Position numbers and translations under genes: made by a program. Source: an uncultured Lactobacillus sp. (GTDB taxonomy: Bacteria > Bacillota > Bacilli > Lactobacillales > Lactobacillaceae). From it: DNA of 64,000 bases. Position 1 is the stretch's first letter, and every line of letters begins with the position of its first letter. This document shows, piece by piece, positions 59,094 through 64,000 of this stretch. Location of the stretch: NCBI RefSeq assembly GCF_947367125.1, contig NZ_CANBCQ010000004.1, forward strand, positions 25,422-89,421, given 5' to 3'. Below the pieces are notes generated by a model. It was given only the letters and a program-made list of their open reading frames with translations, was not told the DNA's origin and did no database searches.

Positions 59094-60702
59094 AACGATG
59101 ATTTTTAGGCATTTTCGTTCGTTGACTAAATAGTTCTCCGATTAATTTGAAGAAGCCATAAGCGATTAACAGAATTCCAATAATAATAATCGATCTCCGA
59201 TCAAATGCACTAGGATTTACGACTACGATAATTCCTAAGGCAAAGGCAATCAATGCTTCGATAGCAACAACCGTAATACGAAAAACACCTGGCAATTTAC
59301 GAAAAACCAATTGTCTTATTCTAATATAAGAGTAGATGATTAGAAATAGTCCTAAGAAATAGTGGGCCAAAAAGATCAACAAACGATTGTTAGAGATTAA
59401 AGCCGTTGATAAAGCGAAAACTATTAAGTAGGAAATAATAAAGAAATTTTTCTGCCGCTCTTTTAAACTAGACTTGGCAGTAATTAGAATTTGATGAACA
59501 CTAAAACCAATTCCAGTAAAGGCTACAAGAGTACCAAAGGCTCGTACAGCGTATTGTGGCAAGGTTAAACTAATGATACCTAGAATGACCATTACCCAGC
59601 CAACAATTGTGTCTGTTGAGAAAAGTGCTTTCGTTAATTCTTGACTCTTAATTGTTTGCCAAATGCTAGAAAATAAAGAGCCGAAGACAAAGCGAGTTCG
59701 CCGAGAAGAATCGGCAAGAGAGAAAAGAATAGCGCCGAAACCGCCAAAACCATTTTTATCGAGCTCATTGATCTTAGTAGCGCCTCCAGCACCCAGAGCG
59801 GCAAAAAGATCATTAGTTAATGATTCCCGTTCCTCTAAAGTAGCATTCCCGATCCACTGATTAATTAATTGGTTATAAACCTTAGATTGAGCGTTGCGAT
59901 GACGTCTAGTATCGAATCTAGAACCGATTATCTGCCAAGAAAAAGCATCATGTTGGCTTAAACCTTTGCGATTGCTGCCCACGATTGTGGCGGGGATGTT
60001 TTTGGGTTCAAATAAGCGACCAATGACGCTAAAGTCAGGTACAAATCTTCGTAAAGTATTTTGTAAATATTTATTTGGAAGCTGAGCTCCGACTTCTTCT
60101 GCAATTCCAGGTGAATCAAAAGTGTAAATTCGCTTGATTCTTTTTCTTAGTTTAGGCTCGATATTTATTGCAGCGTATTCGGCTAAATTGCCGCCTTTAG
60201 AGTGGCCGCCTAAATAATAATCTTGATCGTCTGCTTTTAAAATGGTTTCAAGCAATTTTACAGCTTGCTTTTGGGCAACTGTAATTTTAAAACTAATTTC
60301 AAAGTCTTCTTTCCAGCCAATCAATGAGTCATCAGTGCCACGAAAGGCAACGAAGTTTGTTCCATCAGTCAGCTCGATTTTAATAGCGCTAAATTGAGTA
60401 TGTTCAGTTAATGTACTGGTGAAGTAAGATAACTTAGCATCTTTAAAACGATCAACATGTGCCATTAATTTAAATAGTTCTTGATATTGTAAATTATCAT
60501 GACGAGGATGATCATCTGCAAAGTAAAGCTTGGCTGCCTTTTCTAAGCTGATAGCTGTACCGTTGCTTTTGACAATTCCTGGTAATTCCAGATAAGAAAA
60601 AATAGATAAAACAAGTGCATCAATATTATTGAAAGGTGATGTGGAGAAATCAACGTCACCACGCCATTTTAAATATGTGAGAATATTATTATCTGGATAC
60701 AT
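59092..60702 (-). CDS. Fusion of a DUF2974-type alpha/beta hydrolase and a multi-pass membrane domain
   Basis: The N-terminal part (about residues 1-290) resembles DUF2974/Mbeg1-like hydrolases: FVAFRGTDDSLIGWKEDFE and a nucleophile elbow GGHSKGGN (about 164-171, GxSxG). The C-terminal part (about 340-536) has several hydrophobic segments in two halves (GWVMVILGIISL..., IIIIGILLIAYGFFKLI), resembling DUF308/HdeD-like membrane domains. No signal peptide precedes the hydrolase, so it should face the cytosol. The function is unknown; lipid or ester hydrolysis at the membrane is a guess. It is a single minus-strand gene. Confidence 0.8.
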   Translation of the reverse strand: MYPDNNILTYLKWRGDVDFSTSPFNNIDALVLSIFSYLELPGIVKSNGTAISLEKAAKLYFADDHPRHDNLQYQELFKLMAHVDRFKDAKLSYFTSTLTEHTQFSAIKIELTDGTNFVAFRGTDDSLIGWKEDFEISFKITVAQKQAVKLLETILKADDQDYYLGGHSKGGNLAEYAAINIEPKLRKRIKRIYTFDSPGIAEEVGAQLPNKYLQNTLRRFVPDFSVIGRLFEPKNIPATIVGSNRKGLSQHDAFSWQIIGSRFDTRRHRNAQSKVYNQLINQWIGNATLEERESLTNDLFAALGAGGATKINELDKNGFGGFGAILFSLADSSRRTRFVFGSLFSSIWQTIKSQELTKALFSTDTIVGWVMVILGIISLTLPQYAVRAFGTLVAFTGIGFSVHQILITAKSSLKERQKNFFIISYLIVFALSTALISNNRLLIFLAHYFLGLFLIIYSYIRIRQLVFRKLPGVFRITVVAIEALIAFALGIIVVVNPSAFDRRSIIIIGILLIAYGFFKLIGELFSQRTKMPKNHR

Positions 60703-61047
60703 GCTTTACCTTCTTTAAACACAAATTTAATAATTCCATTTCAATTTTAACGTAACTAAGAAAAGATAGTATAAGAAAAAAGCTCTTTTGAAGAAATTTT
60801 CAAAAGAACTTAAGAAACTGTATAACACCAGTTATTTATTATGCTATAATAAAACAGGTAGAAGGGGATTCTTACTACCTGTAAAGTGGGTCATTATAAG
60901 GACTTATAAAACATTCAAGACCCATCTAGTAGTATATCAATAATTGTTAGATAATGATATACCAAATGACATATATTTATATCTTTTATTAAGAAGCTTG
61001 TATATAATTATTGTATAAGCTTTTTTTATTTTTTAGGGAGTAAATAA
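60703..61047. other. Divergent intergenic region of 345 bases with several hairpins
   Basis: This is the largest gene-free stretch besides the lysine leader. A hairpin at 60782-60810 (TCTTTTGAA...TTCAAAAGA) carries a U-run on the minus strand (GCTTTTTTC), so it would act as a terminator for leftward transcripts. To the right is a TATAAT (60845-60850) with ATAACA 17 bases upstream as a possible plus-strand promoter. Four hairpins then follow before the FMN_bind gene (see the separate RNA entry). No ORF of any size is present. Confidence 0.7.
60854..61030 (+). ncRNA. Candidate structured leader RNA before the FMN_bind gene
   Basis: Hairpin A is ACAGGTAG/CTACCTGT (60854-60861 with 60875-60882). 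Hairpin B is TGGGTC/GACCCA (60887-60892 with 60919-60924), enclosing TTATAAG/CTTATAA. Hairpin C is GTATATCA/TGATATAC (60932-60939 with 60955-60962). Hairpin D is AAGCTT...AAGCTT (60994-61022), with wobble-paired inner bases, then TTTTTTT, a terminator shape right before the AGGGAG site. TACTAC (60873-60878) could also pair with GTAGTA (60929-60934), giving an alternative fold. I do not match it to FMN (RFN), purine, preQ1, SAM or T-box consensus. It could be a riboswitch-like attenuator or a separate small RNA. Confidence 0.55.
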
Positions 61048-61314
61048 ATGTTAAAAGAAGGAACATATAAGGCAGAAGCTCGCGGAATGGCAGGATTTGT
61101 TGGTGTTGAATTATCTATTAAAAGTAACAAAATTTCTGAAGTAAATTTAGATCTTACAACAGAGACACCACAATATGGTCAAAAAGCTGAAGCACAATTA
61201 AAGCAAGAAATTTTAACTAAACAATCAGCTGATATTGATGCAGTAACGGGTGCTACTTTTACTTCGAATGGGGTTAAAGCCGCAGTTGAAGCAGCACTAA
61301 AGCAAGCAGAGTAG
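61048..61314 (+). CDS. Small stand-alone FMN_bind domain protein
   Basis: This is an 88-residue protein consisting of one FMN_bind domain. It opens GTYKAEARGMAGFVGVEL and ends with DAVTGATFTSNGVKAAVEAAL. The DAVTGAT segment matches the D-x-x-(S/T)-G-A-T motif where ApbE attaches FMN to threonine, so covalent flavin is possible. No signal peptide or lipobox is present, so the protein is expected in the cytosol. No apbE, reductase or quinone partner is in the window. A good AGGGAG site precedes the ATG. It pairs with the membrane protein gene 13 bases downstream. Confidence 0.87.
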   Translation: MLKEGTYKAEARGMAGFVGVELSIKSNKISEVNLDLTTETPQYGQKAEAQLKQEILTKQSADIDAVTGATFTSNGVKAAVEAALKQAE

Positions 61315-61327
61315 AAAGAAGGATTTT

Positions 61328-61843
61328 GTGCAAGTCACAACCTATTTCATTATTGCAGCTGCTGTTTTAGTGATTTTTCTCTTATTTAGATCTGAACATA
61401 AATTTGTATTTTTAAAAGCGGCAATTTTATTTCTTATTCAGATTATTTTTTCAATGATCAATTTCTTAATCTTTATGATTATTGCTTATTTGATTATGCG
61501 ACAATGGGATCATGTTAGTTTAGGTAATTTATTTGTTTTGTTAGCTGTCTTTGTAGTACTTTCAGGTGTTTTTCTCTATTGGGGGATGCGCTTAGCTGCT
61601 AAAATATTTAAATTTTCGACTACGACATTAACTTTAGTTGAATATTATATTCAGTGGTCATTGATTTATGTTACCGTTTATCAGGCAATCTTTAGCAATA
61701 TCAAGCATATTGCGTCGATCACTCACTTTATTCGTGTGGGTAATTTCTTAGATCCTAACTTATTTGTTGTAGCCATGTTGCCATCATTTATTTCAGCGTG
61801 GATTGCAGTAATTCTTTACAAAAAATTTACCAAGGCAATATAA
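61328..61843 (+). CDS. Hypothetical multi-pass membrane protein
   Basis: This 171-residue protein is almost all hydrophobic, with about five predicted membrane segments (about 5-19, 27-55, 67-88, 98-122, 142-164) separated by short loops. No known family is recognised. The GTG start is preceded by GAAAGAAGGA. Its position after the FMN_bind gene suggests a two-gene unit, so it might be a membrane partner in electron transfer, but there are no heme- or quinone-binding motifs that I can see. Confidence 0.75.
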   Translation: MQVTTYFIIAAAVLVIFLLFRSEHKFVFLKAAILFLIQIIFSMINFLIFMIIAYLIMRQWDHVSLGNLFVLLAVFVVLSGVFLYWGMRLAAKIFKFSTTTLTLVEYYIQWSLIYVTVYQAIFSNIKHIASITHFIRVGNFLDPNLFVVAMLPSFISAWIAVILYKKFTKAI

Positions 61844-61874
61844 AAGGGCATCAATATCGCGATGCCCTTTTATT
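61842..61874. terminator. Terminator between membrane protein and nucleoside hydrolase genes
   Basis: AAAAGGGCATC pairs with GATGCCCTTTT around AATATCGC, with T runs on both strands. Confidence 0.88.
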
Positions 61875-61878
61875 ATGA

Positions 61879-62805
61879 TTATTTTCTTTCTAAAATTTCG
61901 TCCATTTTTCGGAAGAAGAGTTCTTTGTTTGCTTTAGTAACTAACTCAACTTCACGACCTTGAGGATCGCGCACAAAACTACCAGCACTTAAGCCATCAG
62001 TAATAACTTTAGCATGAGTTTTTTCAGTTTCTACAACTTCAGGATAAAGTGCACTAACTGTAGTTAAAACATCCCAAAGATAGAGTTCGGCTGAAGGAAT
62101 AGAAATGATTAAACTATAGCCCTGACCAACTAAATCCATTGCTGGATATTTGCGTAAACTAGCCCAATGTTGGCGCAATTCATCATTTAAAGGCAATTCT
62201 TCGGTACTCTCTAATCCGACCATTTGAATCGGAATCTTAGAATCAAAAACGCGCTTAACGGCGTATGGATCCCAGAAAGAATTCCATTCTTGACTGCCGT
62301 CAGCATTAATCGTAGCCACATTGCCATGTCCATCAAGGGAACCACCCATCCAGTAAAGTTTCTTAATTTTGGGTTCAATAGTTGGATCGGCGTCAAGTGC
62401 ACGAGCTAAATCAGTTAAAGGACCGGTCATAATTAAAGTGATTGGTTCCGTCGCTTCTTTGAGTTTTTCGACCATGTCCAAGTGAGCCGGAAGCTTGGCT
62501 TGTGGTGTATCGATATGTCCTTTTTCATTTAAAATTGGCAAATAGTTAAAGGAGTAAGTTGCCATCCGCCATTCATGGGGAAATTGATTGACTGCTCTAG
62601 AATTTGAACGGGCAACAGCTAATTTATTACCGCGTAAATTAAAAAGATCAGTCATTTTTCGACATGCTTCAACAGAAGGATCAATGTAGCCATCAGCATC
62701 AATTGCACCAACGCCAAGCAATTTGATGTCGGGAGCTTGCAATAATAAAAGATATGATACTAAATCATCAATATTGCCGTCATGATTAAAATAAATTTGT
62801 TTCAT
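61879..62805 (-). CDS. Nucleoside hydrolase (IunH/CU_NH family)
   Basis: This enzyme hydrolyses the N-glycosidic bond of ribonucleosides to free base and ribose. The N-terminal calcium-binding motif reads FNHDGNIDD, whereas the family usually has DxDxxxDD, so the first aspartate is Asn while the two later ones are kept. A middle block with ITLIMTGPLTDLARAL is typical. The ORF track starts at MIKLRK, but ATG at 62805 (MKQIYFNHD) lies about 8 bases from AGAAAGG and gives the correct N-terminus. The length is 308. Its neighbour upstream is a broken AraC regulator, perhaps its former activator. Confidence 0.9.
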   Translation of the reverse strand: MKQIYFNHDGNIDDLVSYLLLLQAPDIKLLGVGAIDADGYIDPSVEACRKMTDLFNLRGNKLAVARSNSRAVNQFPHEWRMATYSFNYLPILNEKGHIDTPQAKLPAHLDMVEKLKEATEPITLIMTGPLTDLARALDADPTIEPKIKKLYWMGGSLDGHGNVATINADGSQEWNSFWDPYAVKRVFDSKIPIQMVGLESTEELPLNDELRQHWASLRKYPAMDLVGQGYSLIISIPSAELYLWDVLTTVSALYPEVVETEKTHAKVITDGLSAGSFVRDPQGREVELVTKANKELFFRKMDEILERK

Positions 62806-62850
62806 TGTCATAGCCTTTCTTAATTTGATCACTTTTATTTTAGCAAGTTT

Positions 62851-63358
62851 TTAATTAAGATGATCGAGCAAATTAATATTTTTACGATAAGCGTTAGGCA
62901 TAACATGATATTGCTGCTGGAATTTTGCATAAAAAGAATTTAAATTATGAATACCAACTAGTTCGCATATTTTAGTAATGGGATAATCGCTGGATGAAAG
63001 TAAATACTTTGCCTGTTCCAATCGTTTTTGAGTGCACACTTTGACAAAATTTTTACCAGTTAACTCTTTGATTAGGCTGCTTAAGTAGGGTGAAGTATAG
63101 CCATAGCGTTGAGCTAAGTCAGCTAAAGAGATAGTTTGATATTTTTGAGAAATTTCGTTTAATAAATCAACTAGAAGTTTCTGCTTTTGATCATGATTTT
63201 CTTCTTCGGTCATGGGATAATTTTAGCTAGCAAAATATTAAAATAATTGTCAATAATTAAGCTATGGTAGGTGTGATTAGAAAAATATTCTTCGATAATA
63301 TTATCCATGGTTGTATTAATATCAGTATTTTGCGGAAAGAGGACAAATTTTTGCTTGT
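62851..63358 (-). pseudogene. Frameshifted and truncated AraC-family regulator
   Basis: The intact C-terminal part (62851-63213, 120 residues) is an AraC-type double helix-turn-helix: SLADLAQRYGYTSPYLSSLI and ITKICELVGIHNLNSFYAKFQ. It has no ribosome site before its ATG. Reading the minus strand upstream in another frame gives KFVLFPQNTDINTTMDNII and then NYFNILLAKIIP, stopping at TGA exactly where the first frame begins (CCCATGACC). This looks like one lost base (CCCAATGACC to CCCATGACC). The frame can be followed to about 63358, where similarity to the neighbouring ADH remnant begins, so the sensor domain is also missing. The real gene would be about 300 residues. Confidence 0.82.
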
Positions 63359-63360
63359 TT

Positions 63361-63490
63361 TGATTTTGAAAAGACAGAAAAGTTCTATGACTTTGAAGAT
63401 ATTAACCAAGCTAATGCTGATTCAGTATCAGGTAAGACAATTAAGCCAGTCTTAATTATTGATAAGGATTACAAGCCTGAAAACAAGTAG
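63361..63490 (+). pseudogene. C-terminal remnant of a zinc-type alcohol dehydrogenase
   Basis: A plus-strand frame with no start reads DFEKTEKFYDFEDINQANAD, SGKTIKPVLIIDKDY and ends at TAG (63488-63490). KFYDFEDIN and SGKxIKPVLxI are typical of the last 40 residues of aryl-alcohol/zinc-dependent alcohol dehydrogenases. Nothing of the catalytic domain remains. The 5' end abuts the truncated AraC gene, so one deletion probably removed the front parts of both. The ORF track entry here (63264-63455) is in the wrong frame and is a shadow. Confidence 0.75.
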
Positions 63491-63511
63491 CAATGAATAA
63501 AAACTTATTTA

Positions 63512-63543
63512 AAAGAGGTATCTGAGATTCAGGTACCTCTTTC
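63512..63543 (+). terminator. Terminator after the ADH remnant
   Basis: AAAGAGGTATCTGA pairs with TCAGGTACCTCTTT around GAT (small mismatch at the base step); a short T-rich tail follows. It survives from the former dehydrogenase gene. Confidence 0.75.
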
Positions 63544-63563
63544 TGTATGCTAAAATAAAAATT

Positions 63564-63932
63564 ATGAATATTGAAACTTTAAGAGCGGAATTTAATGCTC
63601 AAGCAAATGAAGAAAAAGCCAGTCATCTTGCTGGTTATATGAGAAATCAATTTCCATTTTATGGCTTGCAAACGCCACAAAGAAGAGCAATTTATCATGA
63701 ATTTTTGAAGGATGAGAAAAAGAAACAGCAACTTGATTGGGATTTGCTCAATCAGGCTTGGAATGAGAAGCAACGTGAGATGCAATATTTTGTTTGCGAT
63801 TATTTAATTGCTCTGAAAAAATACATTAAGTTTGATGATTTAGCTAAGATTGAACATTTTGTTAGGACTAAACAATGGTGGGATACAATTGATTCATTAA
63901 TCAAAGTTTATGGTTATTTAGGCTGTCAATAA
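63564..63932 (+). pseudogene. Truncated DNA alkylation repair protein (AlkD-like)
   Basis: The 122-residue product is the N-terminal half of an AlkD-family HEAT-like repeat glycosylase (normally about 220-230 residues). The region FYGLQTPQRRAIYHEFL and QWWDTIDSL match the family; the latter would hold the Trp/Asp pair of the substrate pocket. The frame ends at GYLGCQ with TAA, and the sequence after it (63933-63962) shows no continuation in any frame. The arginine and later tryptophan of the pocket are therefore absent. It is probably inactive. Confidence 0.82.
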
Positions 63933-63962
63933 TTTAGGAAAATGTCCCAAAATTATTTAATT

Positions 63963-63994
63963 ATTAGCGGAGAATTTGCTCTCCGCTATTTTTA
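63963..63994 (+). terminator. Terminator at the window end
   Basis: AGCGGAGA pairs with TCTCCGCT around ATTTGC, then ATTTTT. It follows the truncated alkD. Confidence 0.85.
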
Positions 63995-64000
63995 TACGTA

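Noticed and set aside
60854-61030. FMN (RFN) riboswitch before the FMN_bind gene
   Set aside because: None of the conserved RFN blocks (such as GGGGCAGGGTG or CCGACCGGCGGT) occurs in the region.
63264-63455. 63-residue plus-strand ORF listed in the track
   Set aside because: It is a wrong-frame shadow over the AraC and alcohol dehydrogenase remnants; the protein reads better in the other frames.

Overview
The window is low-GC Firmicutes chromosome. Gene content, gene order and AT-rich codon use point to Lactobacillus sensu stricto, most likely the acidophilus/helveticus/crispatus cluster. The species is inferred, not proven. Almost all of it is conserved housekeeping sequence. I see no prophage, IS element, CRISPR array, rRNA or tRNA gene. 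The accessory or decaying parts are 46.9-47.8 kb and roughly 57.9-64 kb.

Layout. (1) 1-14.8 kb is the division and cell wall (dcw) cluster: ftsL end, PASTA-type PBP2, mraY, murD, murG, divIB, ftsA, ftsZ, sepF, yggT, ylmH, divIVA, then a T-box-controlled ileS. (2) 14.8-24.8 kb has a divergent cold-shock-domain protein, Nudix hydrolase, MTA/SAH nucleosidase, cysteine desulfurase, DUF1831, mnmA, a histidine phosphatase, a TPR protein, recD2 and a NERD-domain protein. (3) 24.8-28.6 kb on the minus strand has a lipid kinase, RNase J1 with rpoY, and def. A plus-strand promoter-to-terminator unit between rpoY and def is a candidate small RNA. (4) 28.7-38.4 kb has typA behind a leader terminator, ftsW, ylbG, rsmD, coaD, a PDZ-Lon protease, comEA, comEC and holA. 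(5) 38.5-46.8 kb has rpsT (minus), rpsO with a structured leader, RNase J2, a TPR-like protein, tuf, tig, clpX and engB. (6) 46.9-47.8 kb is a badly decayed YjeM-type amino acid permease. (7) 47.8-57.9 kb is lysine/diaminopimelate synthesis: lysC-dapF on the minus strand, and lysA-dapD-deacetylase-dapA-dapB-aminotransferase-asd on the plus strand behind a lysine riboswitch. (8) 57.9-64 kb is accessory: a secreted serine hydrolase, a hydrolase-membrane fusion protein, a long structured intergenic region before a small FMN_bind protein and its membrane-protein neighbour, a nucleoside hydrolase, and a scar of three broken genes (frameshifted AraC regulator, alcohol dehydrogenase tail, truncated AlkD).

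How the genes work together. The first block makes lipid II and builds the septum. The second block supplies sulfur for tRNA thiolation. RNase J1, RpoY and RNase J2 cover RNA decay and polymerase function. The lysine block should convert aspartate to meso-DAP and lysine by the acetylated route; every step is present, and the plus-strand arm is lysine-controlled.

I found no clear new multi-gene system. The best candidates for undescribed biology are RNA elements: the multi-hairpin region at about 60.85-61.03 kb before the FMN_bind gene, the orphan transcript at about 27.92-28.03 kb, and the terminator inside the typA leader. All coordinates and structures were read by eye. Homology statements come from recognising families, not from searches.
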